Assembly: GCF_029626175.1 (NCBI RefSeq)
Contig: NZ_JARUBM010000002.1
Location: 62,001-126,000, forward strand
Origin: Micromonospora sp. WMMD1082
Lineage (GTDB): Bacteria; Actinomycetota; Actinomycetes; Mycobacteriales; Micromonosporaceae
DNA length: 64,000 nt
Direction: 5' to 3'
The translations under genes and the position numbers were made by a program. Below the pieces are notes generated by a model that was given only the letters and a program-made list of their open reading frames with translations, ran no database searches and was not told where the DNA came from. This document shows positions 46,156 through 55,295 of the stretch, in pieces; the stretch's first letter is position 1, and every line of letters starts with the position of its first letter.

Positions 46156-47628
46156 GTGGCCACCACCCGACTGCCCAGTGCCGGATTCTCGATCACGGTA
46201 CGGATCGCCGTGCCCGCCGACGCGTCGTCGATCGGCCGGCTCACCACGTCGGTGGGTGAGGCCGGCGCGATCGTCACCGCGCTGGACGTGGTCGACTCCG
46301 ACCCGACCAACGTGATCGTCGACCTGACCTGTGACACCGCCGATTCCGGTCACGCCGACCAGGTGGTCGACGCGCTCAGCGCGCTCGACGGCGTGGACGT
46401 ACGCAAGGTCTCCGACCGCACCTTCCTGCTGCACCTCGGCGGCAAGATCGAGGTGAGCCCGAAGGTCGCCCTGCGCACCCGGGACGAACTGTCCCGCGCA
46501 TACACCCCCGGCGTGGCCCGGGTCTGCCAGGCGATCGCGGACAATCCCGCCGACGCCCGCCGGCTGACCATCAAGCGCAACACCGTCGCGGTGGTCAGCG
46601 ACGGCTCGGCCGTGCTGGGCCTGGGCAACCTCGGTCCCGCCGCGTCGCTGCCGGTGATGGAGGGCAAGGCGGCGCTCTTCAAGCGCTTCGGTGGGGTGGA
46701 CGCCTGGCCGGTGGTGCTCGACACGCAGGACACCGAGGAGATCGTCGCCATCGTCAAGGCGATCGCGCCCGCGTACGGCGGGATCAACCTGGAGGACATC
46801 GCCGCGCCGCGCTGCTTCGAGATCGAGGCGCGGCTGCGCGAGGCGCTGGACATCCCGGTCTTCCACGACGACCAGCACGGCACCGCGATCTGCGTGCTCG
46901 CCGCGCTGACCAACGCGCTGCGCGTCGTGGGCAAGCAACTCGCGGACGTCCGGGTGGTGGTCTCCGGCGCCGGCGCGGCCGGCACTGCGATCATGAAACT
47001 GCTGCTGCGCCAGGGCGTCGGCGACATCATCGCGTACGACCGGCAGGGTGCCCTGCATCGCGGCCAGTCCGGTCTCAACCCGGCCTGGCAGTGGCTGGCC
47101 GAGAACACCAACCGGGACGACTACTCGGGTGACCTGCCCGGCGCGCTGAACGGTGCGGATGTCTTCATCGGGGTGAGCGCGCCGAACCTGCTCACCGGCG
47201 ACGACATCGCCACGATGGCCAAGGACGCCATCGTCTTCGCCCTGGCCAACCCCGATCCGGAGGTCGACCCGCGGGAGGCGCGCAAGCACGCCGCCATCGT
47301 CGCCACCGGCCGTTCCGACCAGCCGAACCAGATCAACAACGTGCTCGCGTTCCCGGGCGTCTTCCGCGGCATGCTGGACGCGCACGCCGAGGAGTTCACC
47401 GAGGAGATGGCGATCGCGGCCGCCCGGGCCATCGCCGACGTGGTCGGCGAGGAGAAGATCAACCCGACGGTCATCGTGCCCAGCGTCTTCGACTCCCGGG
47501 TGGCACCGGCGGTCGCCGCGGCCGTCCGCGCCGCCGCGCAGAACCCCACCGTCACCGCACCCCCCGCCGCCGACCCGGGCCCCGCCGACCTCCCCGAGAT
47601 CGCCGCCACCGCCTCCGCCACCCCCTAA
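46156..47628 (+). CDS. NAD(P)-dependent malic enzyme with ACT domain
   Basis: A 490-residue enzyme that oxidatively decarboxylates malate to pyruvate. An N-terminal ACT domain (residues 10-85, ITVRIAVPADASSIGRL) suggests amino-acid or effector control. The malic domain follows with SRAYTPGVARVCQAI, the catalytic-lysine region LTIKRNTVAVVSDG, the metal-binding FHDDQHGTA and the nucleotide motif GAGAAGTAI. The GTG at 46156 has GGAGG 7 nt upstream. The gene ends TAA at 47626-47628, inside the duplicated target site of the adjacent insertion sequence; the coding part is intact. Confidence 0.92.
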   Translation: MATTRLPSAGFSITVRIAVPADASSIGRLTTSVGEAGAIVTALDVVDSDPTNVIVDLTCDTADSGHADQVVDALSALDGVDVRKVSDRTFLLHLGGKIEVSPKVALRTRDELSRAYTPGVARVCQAIADNPADARRLTIKRNTVAVVSDGSAVLGLGNLGPAASLPVMEGKAALFKRFGGVDAWPVVLDTQDTEEIVAIVKAIAPAYGGINLEDIAAPRCFEIEARLREALDIPVFHDDQHGTAICVLAALTNALRVVGKQLADVRVVVSGAGAAGTAIMKLLLRQGVGDIIAYDRQGALHRGQSGLNPAWQWLAENTNRDDYSGDLPGALNGADVFIGVSAPNLLTGDDIATMAKDAIVFALANPDPEVDPREARKHAAIVATGRSDQPNQINNVLAFPGVFRGMLDAHAEEFTEEMAIAAARAIADVVGEEKINPTVIVPSVFDSRVAPAVAAAVRAAAQNPTVTAPPAADPGPADLPEIAATASATP

Positions 47629-47631
47629 CCC
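47622..47631 (+). repeat. IS target-site duplication, left copy
   Basis: CCCCTAACCC, identical to 49129-49138; it contains the malic-enzyme stop codon TAA. Confidence 0.9.
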
Positions 47632-49128
47632 CAATGCCGCTCAGTTAAGGGGGCGGGGCGTGTGTCAAGGGGTGTGGTGGTAGACGAGGACGGCGGGGTC
47701 TCGGTATAGAGGTTTGTCACTCCAAGACAGCCTCTGGACCGGGAGCCCCGCCGTTGGAACAGTCTGCCATCACGTCCACGATCACGGTGGCTGCGGGGCG
47801 GTTCGCGCCGGGTCATCTGGGTGAGTTGACGCAGCAGGTGCCGTTCGAGATGGTCGATGCGGTGCTGGCCGAGGCCGGTGGTGTGCAGTCGCGGGTGCGG
47901 GATCTGCCGTCGCGGGTGGTGGTGTATCTGCTGCTCGCGGCGGGGTTGTTCGCTGAGGTCGGTTACCGGCAGGTGTGGGCTCGGTTGGTTGCCGGGCTGG
48001 ACGGGTTGACAGTGGCGCTGCCGACGTCCTCGGCGCTGTCGCAGGCTCGCCGGCGGGTCGGGGACAAGCCTCTGGTGGCGTTGTTCCGGCTGCTGTCGGG
48101 TCCGCCGGCGGGGGCCGCCCGGTGGCGGGGTCTGCTGGTGTGCGCGATCGACGGCACCAGCATGTTCGTGCCCGACACTACGGCGAACTTGAGGGTCTAT
48201 CCGCGTCAGGCGGGCAGCCACGGTGGGTCGGGGTATCCGATGCTGCGGCTGGTCGCCGTCGTGGCGTGCGGCACTCGCGCTGTCATCGACGCCGTGTTCG
48301 CGCCGATCAGCATCGGTGAACTGGGCTGCGCCGGCCGGCTGCTGAGCTGCCTGCGCCCAGGAATGCTGCTGCTGGCCGATCGTGGGTTCGCCGCCCGTCA
48401 GATGATCGAACAGTTCGCCGGCACCGGCGCTGACCTGCTCATCCGCGACAAGGACGACCGGCGGCTGCCCGTCATCCGCCGCCATCGCGACGGGTCCTGG
48501 CTGTCTGTCATCGGCGCGATGACGGTCCGGGTCGTTGACGCCGAGATCGTCGTGAGCATGAACGGTAAACGCCACGTCGGCCGGTACCGGTTGATCACCA
48601 CCCTCACCGACCAGCGCCGCTTCCCCGCCCTGGATCTGGTCACCCTCTACCACCAACGCTGGGAGATCGAGACGGCGTACCTGGAGCTGAAGTCCACCCT
48701 GCTGGGCGGACGGGTCCTGCGGGCACGGACCCCGAACGGGGTAAACCAGGAGGTCTACGCCCTACTGGCCGCCTACCAGGCGGTCCGGCTGGCGATGGCT
48801 GACGCCACCGCCAGCCAACCCACGACCAGCCCCGACCGGGCCAGCTTCACCATCGCGCTGCACGCCGCCCGCGACCAGATCATCCACGCCGCAGGTGTCA
48901 TCGCCGAGACCACCATCGACCTCGTCGGCGCCATCGGCCGCGCAGTCCTGGCCGACCCACTGCCCCCACGCCGCACCCGAGTCAGCCCTCACGTGGTCAA
49001 ACGAGCAATCTCCAAACACCGCGCCAAAGGCACCATCGACCGCACCAACTACCAAGCCACGATCAACATCAACATCCTCGCCACAGCAGGGTTGACGACC
49101 GGCCCAGAACCCTAACTGAGCGGCATTG
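47632..49128 (+). mobile_element. complete IS4-family insertion sequence, 1497 bp
   Basis: The ends are inverted repeats: CAATGCCGCTCAGTTA at 47632 and its exact complement ending at 49128, 16 bp perfect, continuing imperfectly. They are flanked by a 10-bp direct repeat, CCCCTAACCC, at 47622-47631 and 49129-49138. One transposase gene fills it. TSD length and transposase motifs fit the IS4 family. Intact ends and gene suggest a recent insertion. Confidence 0.93.
47754..49115 (+). CDS. IS4 family transposase
   Basis: A DDE transposase of 453 residues. The catalytic residues are seen in CAIDGTSMFVPD (first Asp), LLADRGFAARQMIEQF (second Asp) and the YREK-type signature LYHQRWEIETAYLELKSTL, with the Glu and its conserved Tyr, Arg, Lys spacing. 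A helical N-terminal domain of about 90 residues comes first. It starts with TTG at 47754, with GGGAG 8 nt upstream; low-efficiency starts are common in transposases. The frame is intact, so it is probably functional. Confidence 0.9.
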   Translation: MEQSAITSTITVAAGRFAPGHLGELTQQVPFEMVDAVLAEAGGVQSRVRDLPSRVVVYLLLAAGLFAEVGYRQVWARLVAGLDGLTVALPTSSALSQARRRVGDKPLVALFRLLSGPPAGAARWRGLLVCAIDGTSMFVPDTTANLRVYPRQAGSHGGSGYPMLRLVAVVACGTRAVIDAVFAPISIGELGCAGRLLSCLRPGMLLLADRGFAARQMIEQFAGTGADLLIRDKDDRRLPVIRRHRDGSWLSVIGAMTVRVVDAEIVVSMNGKRHVGRYRLITTLTDQRRFPALDLVTLYHQRWEIETAYLELKSTLLGGRVLRARTPNGVNQEVYALLAAYQAVRLAMADATASQPTTSPDRASFTIALHAARDQIIHAAGVIAETTIDLVGAIGRAVLADPLPPRRTRVSPHVVKRAISKHRAKGTIDRTNYQATININILATAGLTTGPEP

Positions 49129-49138
49129 CCCCTAACCC
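49129..49138 (+). repeat. IS target-site duplication, right copy
   Basis: CCCCTAACCC directly after the right inverted repeat. Removing the IS and one copy restores a normal intergenic region between the malic-enzyme gene and dapF. Confidence 0.9.
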
Positions 49139-49156
49139 CACCCCCGGCCCCGCCTC

Positions 49157-49217
49157 GTTGATCATGAAGTTGTTGTCGCGACACGCCGGCACGACTGACA
49201 ACAACTTCATGATCAAC
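49157..49217. repeat. hairpin with 21-bp stem, outer arm GTTGATCATGAAGTT
   Basis: 49157-49177 and 49197-49217 are exact complements around a 19-nt loop. The outer 15 bp recur, with one change, in the hairpin at 63561-63621, while the inner stems differ. It lies between the IS and dapF. Confidence 0.85.
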
Positions 49218-49258
49218 CAGACGAAGGGCGGGGCGGGGGAGATGGGGAGATGGATGGG

Positions 49259-50092
49259 TTAGGGGCGGGTTAGGGTGCCGGTGGCGACTAGCAGGGCGGG
49301 GCCGGAGAGCCAGCAGGAGTCCTCGGCGACGGTCACCGTGAGGCGGCCGCCGGGGACGTCGACGGCCACCGAGCCGGTGTCGAGGCCGGTGTCCCGCAGG
49401 GCCACGGCGGCGACCGCACAGGCGCCGGTGCCGCAGGAGAGCGTCTCGGCGGAGCCACGCTCGTAGACCCGCATCAGCACGTGCGCGTCGACGCCGTCGA
49501 CCGGCGCGCCGGGGGTGGTGAACTCGACGTTCACTCCGGTCGGGAAGATCGCCGGGTCGAACCCGGGTGCCCGGGTCAGATCCAGCCCGGCCAGGTCCAG
49601 CCCGGCGGGCAGCGGGCAGACCAGGTGGGGGTTGCCGACATCCACCGCCGTGCCGGGCAGGGTCAACCCGCCGAGGGCGGCGGCGGAGGCGTCGTACAAC
49701 CGGGGGCGGCGCATCTCGACGGCGATGGCGTCGCCGTCGACCCGCGCCCGCACGACGCCGGCCCGGGTGGCCACCGGCAACGCGTCACCGGCCGGCACGG
49801 CCAGCCCGGTCTCCAGCAGGTACCGGACGAAGACCCGGGCGCCGTTGCCGCACATCTCGGCGAAGGACCCGTCGGAGTTCCAGTAGTCCATGAACCACTC
49901 GGCCTCGCCGGCCAGGGCGGCACCCTCGGGGTGCTTGGCGGCGCGGACCACGCGCAGCACGCCATCGCCGCCGATCCCGCGCCGACGGTCGCAGATCGCC
50001 GCCACCAGATCGGGCGTCAGCTCCAACGCGCCGTCCGGGTCGGGCAGGATCACGAAGTCGTTGCCGGTGCCGTGCCCCTTGGTGAACTCCAC
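49259..50092 (-). CDS. dapF: diaminopimelate epimerase
   Basis: DapF converts LL- to meso-diaminopimelate for lysine and peptidoglycan synthesis. The 277-residue protein has HGTGNDFV (residues 7-14), the first catalytic Cys in EMCGNGARVFVRYL (about residue 82) and the second in LSCGTGACAVA (about 217). The GTG start at 50092 gives the usual VEFTKGHGTGNDF N-terminus. It follows miaA with a 7-bp gap on the same strand, the same order as in M. tuberculosis. Confidence 0.95.
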   Translation of the reverse strand: MEFTKGHGTGNDFVILPDPDGALELTPDLVAAICDRRRGIGGDGVLRVVRAAKHPEGAALAGEAEWFMDYWNSDGSFAEMCGNGARVFVRYLLETGLAVPAGDALPVATRAGVVRARVDGDAIAVEMRRPRLYDASAAALGGLTLPGTAVDVGNPHLVCPLPAGLDLAGLDLTRAPGFDPAIFPTGVNVEFTTPGAPVDGVDAHVLMRVYERGSAETLSCGTGACAVAAVALRDTGLDTGSVAVDVPGGRLTVTVAEDSCWLSGPALLVATGTLTRP

Positions 50093-50099
50093 GCCCCCA

Positions 50100-51017
50100 T
50101 CATCGCGCAGTCTCGCCGAGGATCCGCACGGCGGCCTCGACCAGCCCCGGGTCGGCCGAGTCGAGCCAGTGCATGCGGGGGTCGCGCCGGAACCAGGAGC
50201 GCTGGCGACGGACGAAGCGGCGGGTGGCCCGGACCGTCTCGTCGCGCGCCTCGGTCTCGGTCAGCTCCCCACCGAGGAAGCGCAGCACCTGCTGGTAGCC
50301 GAGCGCCCGGCTGGCCGTACGCCCCTCGGGCAGGCCCCGCCCGACCAGCTCGCGGGTCTCGGCGACCAGCCCGTCGGTCCACATCCGGTCCACCCGGACC
50401 GCGATCCGCTCGTCGAGCAGGGCGGTGTCCAGGTCCACCCCGATCTGCGTCGCCGGGTAGTACGGCGTGGGCTGCGGCAGCGCGGCCGTGAACGACCCGC
50501 CGGTCAGCTCGATCACCTCCAGCGCCCGGACGATCCGCCGGCCGTTGCCGGGCAGGATCCCCGCCGCCGCCACCGGGTCGGCCTCGCGCAGCCGCGCGTG
50601 CAGCGGCGCCGGCCCGCTCGTGGCCAACTCGCCTTCCAGACGCTGCCGGATCGCCGGGTCGGTACCGGGAAACTCGAACTGCTCCAGCACCGCCCGCACG
50701 TAGAGCCCGGACCCGCCGACCAACAGCGGCACCCGGCCCCGGGCGAGGATGCCGTCCACCGCCGCGCGGGCCAACCGCTGGTACTCCGCCACGCTCGCCG
50801 GCTCGGTGACCTCCCAGATGTCGAGCAGGTGATGCGGCACACCGGCGCGCTGGGCGGCGGTGAGCTTCGCCGTGCCGATGTCCATGCCCCGGTAGAGCTG
50901 CATCGAGTCGGCGTTGACCACCTCGCCGTCGAGCGCGTGCGCCAGGGCGATGCTCAGCGCCGACTTGCCCGCCGCCGTCGGCCCGACCACGGCGACCACG
51001 GTGCCCGGGCTGGTCAC
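50100..51017 (-). CDS. miaA: tRNA dimethylallyltransferase
   Basis: MiaA adds a dimethylallyl group to N6 of A37 in tRNAs that read UNN codons; MiaB, encoded 3 kb away, then thiomethylates the product. The 305-residue protein has a P-loop GPTAAGKS (residues 12-19), NADSMQLYRGMDIGTAK, and the family motif VGGSGLYVRAV. The GTG at 51017 overlaps the upstream gene's stop (GTGA). Confidence 0.95.
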   Translation of the reverse strand: MTSPGTVVAVVGPTAAGKSALSIALAHALDGEVVNADSMQLYRGMDIGTAKLTAAQRAGVPHHLLDIWEVTEPASVAEYQRLARAAVDGILARGRVPLLVGGSGLYVRAVLEQFEFPGTDPAIRQRLEGELATSGPAPLHARLREADPVAAAGILPGNGRRIVRALEVIELTGGSFTAALPQPTPYYPATQIGVDLDTALLDERIAVRVDRMWTDGLVAETRELVGRGLPEGRTASRALGYQQVLRFLGGELTETEARDETVRATRRFVRRQRSWFRRDPRMHWLDSADPGLVEAAVRILGETAR

Positions 51018-51739
51018 GGCCGCTCCCAGCCGGCCACGAAGTAGGTCACCCCGTACGGCGCGGCGTGATAGCTCAGGTCGCCGCGCCACTGGCCGCCGGT
51101 CGCCCGCGCGGCACCGGCGAGCACCTGCCAGGGCGCCCGGCCGGCGACCCGCAGCTGCGTGGACAGGGCCGGGTCCAGCCCGAGCAGGGCGTCGAGGTCC
51201 GCGCCGGCCAGCGCCCGGGCCACCCCGTCGTCGTACGCCTCGGCACGCGGGTCGGCGTAGCCGGGCGCCTTCTCGCCCCGGCAGGCCGATCCGTCCCCCA
51301 TCACCAGCAGCGCCCACGGCTGGTCCGCACCGAGCCGGGCACCGAGGTCCGCGCAGGTCTCGACCGGCTCGTCGGCGCCCACGGTCGCCATCCGCCACGC
51401 CGTGCCGCCGGGGTGCGGTGCCCGGCCGAGCAGCCAGGCGCCGACGAGCAGGCTGAGCGGGAGGGTGTCACCGCCGGACGGGCCGTCGGGGCCGCCGCCG
51501 ATCCGCACCGCGAGGGGCACGCCCCACGGCGCGAAGCTGCCCCGGTAGGGGGCGTCGAGGTCGGCGCTGCGGTCGCCGGCGCCGACCACCACGACGCTGC
51601 GCGCACCGGAGCCGCACAGCCGGGCCACCGCCGCGTCGCAGGCGGCGCGGAGATCGTCCAGCTCCGGCGCGGCGGCACCGGCGATCTCGGGGACGAGCAG
51701 CGGCGGATGGGGGCAGACGGCGGCGGCGACCAGTGGCAC
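51014..51739 (-). CDS. class III extradiol dioxygenase-like (LigB fold) protein
   Basis: A 241-residue protein of the LigB/MEMO superfamily starting MPLVAAAVCPHPPLLVPEI; the CPHPP motif supplies a metal-binding His in dioxygenases. Later motifs include VVVGAGDR and LLVMGDGSACRGEKAPGY. The second usual metal His is not evident (GDGS where GDHS is common), so enzymatic activity is uncertain. It is coupled to miaA by a 4-nt overlap, as Rv2728c is in M. tuberculosis, suggesting a housekeeping rather than catabolic role. Confidence 0.75.
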   Translation of the reverse strand: MPLVAAAVCPHPPLLVPEIAGAAAPELDDLRAACDAAVARLCGSGARSVVVVGAGDRSADLDAPYRGSFAPWGVPLAVRIGGGPDGPSGGDTLPLSLLVGAWLLGRAPHPGGTAWRMATVGADEPVETCADLGARLGADQPWALLVMGDGSACRGEKAPGYADPRAEAYDDGVARALAGADLDALLGLDPALSTQLRVAGRAPWQVLAGAARATGGQWRGDLSYHAAPYGVTYFVAGWERP

Positions 51740-51761
51740 CAGGCAACCGTAGCGGTCCGGC

Positions 51762-52211
51762 TCAGCCCGGTTGGCCGCCCCAGCCGCCCTGGACCATGGT
51801 CTGGAACCGCCACTGCCCGCCGACGCGGACCAGCAGGTCGGCGTAGCGGACCCGCTGGGTCGCCCCGTCGACGGTGAACTGGGCGTCGGTGAAGACCACC
51901 ACCAGGCTCCCGGTGAGGAAGTACGGCGTGCGGTGGGACTCCATCGTCACGTCGCCGCCCGCACCGAGCACGCCCCGCATCATCTCGACGTACTCCGCTC
52001 TGGTGAGCTGCCGCGCGGAACCCTCGCCGGCAGCGTCGTCGGTGACCGTGTTGAGCGGGAACAGCGCCAGGTCGGCGGTGCCCTCGGCGTCACCGGCCGC
52101 CGCGCGGGCGTCGTACCGCCGGAACCACTCGTCGAGGGAGGCCAGATCCTCGGGACCGGGGACGAAGCCCGGGTCGGCCGGAGGCGTGAGGGTGCTGCGT
52201 GACTCGGTCAT
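51762..52211 (-). CDS. NTF2-like (SnoaL/DUF4440-type) protein
   Basis: A 149-residue single-domain protein with a cone-shaped NTF2-like outline: LASLDEWFRRYDARAAAGD, then FPLNTVTDD, YVEMMRGVLGAGG and a C-terminal VRYADLLVRVGGQWRFQTM. No catalytic residues can be named. The ATG at 52211 has GAGGAGGA 5 nt upstream. A double palindrome (52252-52276) sits at the likely promoter. Its stop is 22 bp before the LigB-type gene. Confidence 0.7.
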   Translation of the reverse strand: MTESRSTLTPPADPGFVPGPEDLASLDEWFRRYDARAAAGDAEGTADLALFPLNTVTDDAAGEGSARQLTRAEYVEMMRGVLGAGGDVTMESHRTPYFLTGSLVVVFTDAQFTVDGATQRVRYADLLVRVGGQWRFQTMVQGGWGGQPG

Positions 52212-52251
52212 CTGTTCCTCCTCGCCGGCGCCCGACACGGGCGCCTCGACC

Positions 52252-52276
52252 GTACATTGTACCGTACGCCGTACGG
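52252..52276 (-). promoter_or_regulatory. double palindrome, candidate operator and -10 region
   Basis: GTACATTGTAC (52252-52262) and CCGTACGCCGTACGG (52262-52276) are adjacent dyads 41 bp upstream of the NTF2-like start. On the minus strand they contain TACAAT, a good -10 hexamer, so a dimeric repressor here would block transcription. No TetR-type gene is next to it. Confidence 0.45.
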
Positions 52277-52461
52277 GGAAATGCGGCACGCCGACCCGGA
52301 TGATGCCGACCCAGGCCCTAGGACACCGTATGGTCACGGTCGGCGATAGGCGCTCGACGCGGACCGGGGCGCACCTGTGACAATGCCCGGAGAAACTTGG
52401 CTGCGCCGTGGCGGCACCCGGGAGGCTGCTCCCTGGGTGCCGGGAGAACGAGGATGGGCAC

Positions 52462-53670
52462 ATGAGCGACTGGACTGCCTTCGGACGGGTGGACGCGGAC
52501 GGCACCGTTTACGTCAAGACAGCCGAGGGCGAGCGGGTGGTCGGATCCTGGCAGGCGGGAGCACCGGAGGAGGGGCTGGCGCACTTCGCACGCCGCTTCG
52601 CCGACCTGGTGACCGAAGTGGATCTGACCGAGGCGCGGCTCAACTCCGGCGCGGCGGACGCCAACCACTCGCTCGCCACCATCCGGCGGATCCGCGCCTC
52701 ACTGGCCGAGGCGCACGTCGTCGGCGACATCGACGCGCTGGCCGCCCGCCTCGACAAGCTCGCCACGGTGGCCGACGAGAAGGCCGGCGAGGCCCGGGCC
52801 GCCAAGGAGGCGGCCCGCACCGAGGCTCTCGCCCGCAAGACCGTGCTGGTGGAGGAGGCCGAGAAGCTGGCGGCGGAGTCGACCGGTTGGAAGACCGCCG
52901 GTGACCGGCTCAAGGAGATCCTCGACGAGTGGAAGACCATCCGCGGGGTCGACAAGAAGACCGACGGCGAGCTGTGGAAGCGGTTCGCCGCCGCGCGGGA
53001 CGGCTTCACCCGCCGCCGGGGCGCCCACTTCGCCTCCCTGGACGCGCAACGCAAGCAGGCGCAGACGGTCAAGGAGGAGCTGGTCGCCGAGGCCGAGAAG
53101 GTCTCCGACTCCACCGACTGGGCGGCGACGGCCAACCACCTCAAGAACCTGATGAACCAGTGGAAGGCCGCGCCGCGCGCCTCGAAGGAGGCCGAGCAGC
53201 GGCTGTGGGAACGGTTCCGCGCCGCGCAGGACGCCTTCTTCACCCGCCGCAGCGAGGTCTTCTCCGCCCGCGACAACGAGCAGCGCGCCAACCTGGAGCG
53301 CAAGCAGGCGCTGCTCGCCGAGGCCGAGGCGCTCGACATCGACGGTGACCCGAAGGGTGCCCAGGCCAAGCTGCGGGACATCCAGGCGCAGTGGCACGAG
53401 GCCGGTCGGGTGCCGCGCGAGGCGGCCGCCGGGCTGGAGCGCCGGCTGCGGGCCGTCGACGAGAAGGTCCGCGAGGTGATGGACTCGGCCTGGCGGCGGA
53501 CCACCCGGGAGGAGAACCCGCTGCTGGCCCAGATGCGCTCGCAGGTCGCCGAGGCCGAGGAGCGGCTGGCGCGGGCGAAGGCCGCCGGCGACACCCGGCG
53601 GGTCAAGGAGGCCGAGCAGGCGCTCGCCTCGAAGCGCCAGTTCCTCCAGCTGGCCGAGCAGGCCGGCTGA
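52462..53670 (+). CDS. DUF349 repeat protein
   Basis: A 402-residue, highly charged, mostly helical cytoplasmic protein with at least three DUF349 units, each marked by a W-K-x-hydrophobic core and an R/K-rich LW(K/E)RFRAA helix (ELWKRFAAARDGFTRRR, RLWERFRAAQDAFFTRR). Long coiled-coil stretches connect them. The function is unknown; it is conserved at this place (Rv2731 in M. tuberculosis). The ATG at 52462 (MSDWTAFGRVDADGTVYV) has AGGATGG upstream. Confidence 0.85.
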   Translation: MSDWTAFGRVDADGTVYVKTAEGERVVGSWQAGAPEEGLAHFARRFADLVTEVDLTEARLNSGAADANHSLATIRRIRASLAEAHVVGDIDALAARLDKLATVADEKAGEARAAKEAARTEALARKTVLVEEAEKLAAESTGWKTAGDRLKEILDEWKTIRGVDKKTDGELWKRFAAARDGFTRRRGAHFASLDAQRKQAQTVKEELVAEAEKVSDSTDWAATANHLKNLMNQWKAAPRASKEAEQRLWERFRAAQDAFFTRRSEVFSARDNEQRANLERKQALLAEAEALDIDGDPKGAQAKLRDIQAQWHEAGRVPREAAAGLERRLRAVDEKVREVMDSAWRRTTREENPLLAQMRSQVAEAEERLARAKAAGDTRRVKEAEQALASKRQFLQLAEQAG

Positions 53671-53733
53671 GGACACGCGGCCCGGCGCCGGCCGGCTGAC
53701 GGTCGGCGCGCCCGGGCGGCCGGCCGCCGTCGG

Positions 53734-55242
53734 TCAGTGCGCGGCGGCGCAGCCGGTGGCGGGCTCGGGCGCCGCGGCCGGCGCGCCGATCGTGGGCAGT
53801 CCGAGCAGCACCCCGGGGGTACGCGGTGACCGCCCCGCCTCGGCCGCGTCGCCGGCCCGGGTGCGCCGGTGCGACAGCGGCGCACCGTCGGCGTTGAGGT
53901 GGTGCGGCGCGGCGTAGGTGATCGTGGTGTGCACGATGTCGCCGGGACGGATCGCGCCCCCGTCGCCGTTCCCGCCCGTCGCGAAGTGCACCAGGCGGCC
54001 GTCGCGGGCCCGGCCGGACATCCGGCCGGTCCGCTCGTCCTTGCGGCCCTCCCCGACGGCGACCAGCACCTCGACGGTCTCGCCGACTAGCTTCCGGTTC
54101 TCCGCCCAGGTGATCTCCTCGACGCAGGCGATCAACCGCTCGTACCGCTCCTGCACGACCTGCTTGGGCAGCTGACCGTCCATGCTCGCGGCCGGGGTGC
54201 CGGGGCGCTTCGAATACTGGAACGTGAAGGCGGAGGAGAAGCGCGCCTCGCGGACCACGTCCAGGGTGCGCGCGAAGTCCGCCTCGGTCTCGCCCGGAAA
54301 GCCGACGATGATGTCCGTGGTGATCGCCGCGTCCGGCATCGCCGCCCGGACCTTCTCGATGATCCCCAGGTACCGCTCCGACCGGTACGAGCGGCGCATC
54401 GCGCGCAGCACGTCGTCGGAGCCGGACTGCAACGGCATGTGCAGCGAGTGGCACACGTTCGGCGTCTCGGCCATCGCCGCGATCACGTCGTCGGTGAAGT
54501 CCTTCGGGTGCGGGCTGGTGAACCGCACCCGCTCCAGCCCATCGATCTCACCGCAGGCCCGCAGCAGCTTCCCGAAGGCGTACCGGTCACCGAACTCGAC
54601 GCCGTAGGAGTTGACGTTCTGCCCGAGCAGCGTCACCTCCAGCACGCCCTCGTCGACCAGGGCCCGCACCTCGCTCAGGATGTCGCCGGGGCGGCGGTCC
54701 TTCTCCTTGCCGCGCAGCGCCGGCACGATGCAGAACGTGCAGGTGTTGTTGCAGCCGACCGAGATCGACACCCAGCCGGCGTACGTCGACTCGCGGCGGG
54801 TCGGCAGCGTCGAGGGAAAGACGTCGAGGGATTCGAGGATCTCCACCTCGGCGGCCGCGTTGTGCCGGGCCCGCTCCAGCAGCACCGGCAGCGACCCGAT
54901 GTTGTGGGTGCCGAAGACCACGTCGACCCAGGGCGCCTTGCGGACGATGTCGCCGCGGTCCTTCTGGGCCAGGCAACCACCGACGGCGATCTGCATCCCC
55001 GGATGCCGGTTCTTGACCGGACGCAGATGACCGAGGTTGCCGTAGAGGCGGTTGTCGGCGTTCTCCCGGACCGCGCAGGTGTTGAACACCATCACGTCCG
55101 GGGTGTCGTCGGCCTCGCCCGCGCGGACATAGCCCGCCTGCTCCAGCAGGCCGGAGATGCGCTCGGAGTCGTGCACGTTCATCTGGCAGCCGTAGGTTCG
55201 CACCTGGTAGGTGCGCGGGCCGCCCGCCGCTGCGGTAGTCAT
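53734..55242 (-). CDS. miaB: tRNA-2-methylthio-N6-dimethylallyladenosine synthase
   Basis: MiaB is a radical-SAM methylthiotransferase acting on i6A37 made by MiaA. The 502-residue protein has the UPF0004 domain with its three cluster cysteines ([18 protein letters not shown]), the radical-SAM motif CNNTCTFC (about residue 165) and a TRAM domain near 380-450 ([15 protein letters not shown]). A Pro/Ala tail follows. The ATG 55242 is preferred; a GTG at 55251 is also open. It is divergent from the DUF2277 gene. Confidence 0.95.
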   Translation of the reverse strand: MTTAAAGGPRTYQVRTYGCQMNVHDSERISGLLEQAGYVRAGEADDTPDVMVFNTCAVRENADNRLYGNLGHLRPVKNRHPGMQIAVGGCLAQKDRGDIVRKAPWVDVVFGTHNIGSLPVLLERARHNAAAEVEILESLDVFPSTLPTRRESTYAGWVSISVGCNNTCTFCIVPALRGKEKDRRPGDILSEVRALVDEGVLEVTLLGQNVNSYGVEFGDRYAFGKLLRACGEIDGLERVRFTSPHPKDFTDDVIAAMAETPNVCHSLHMPLQSGSDDVLRAMRRSYRSERYLGIIEKVRAAMPDAAITTDIIVGFPGETEADFARTLDVVREARFSSAFTFQYSKRPGTPAASMDGQLPKQVVQERYERLIACVEEITWAENRKLVGETVEVLVAVGEGRKDERTGRMSGRARDGRLVHFATGGNGDGGAIRPGDIVHTTITYAAPHHLNADGAPLSHRRTRAGDAAEAGRSPRTPGVLLGLPTIGAPAAAPEPATGCAAAH

Positions 55243-55295
55243 GACGAGCACAGCCTATCCGGGCCCGAGGCACCGGAGGCGAACGAGGAGGAGCC

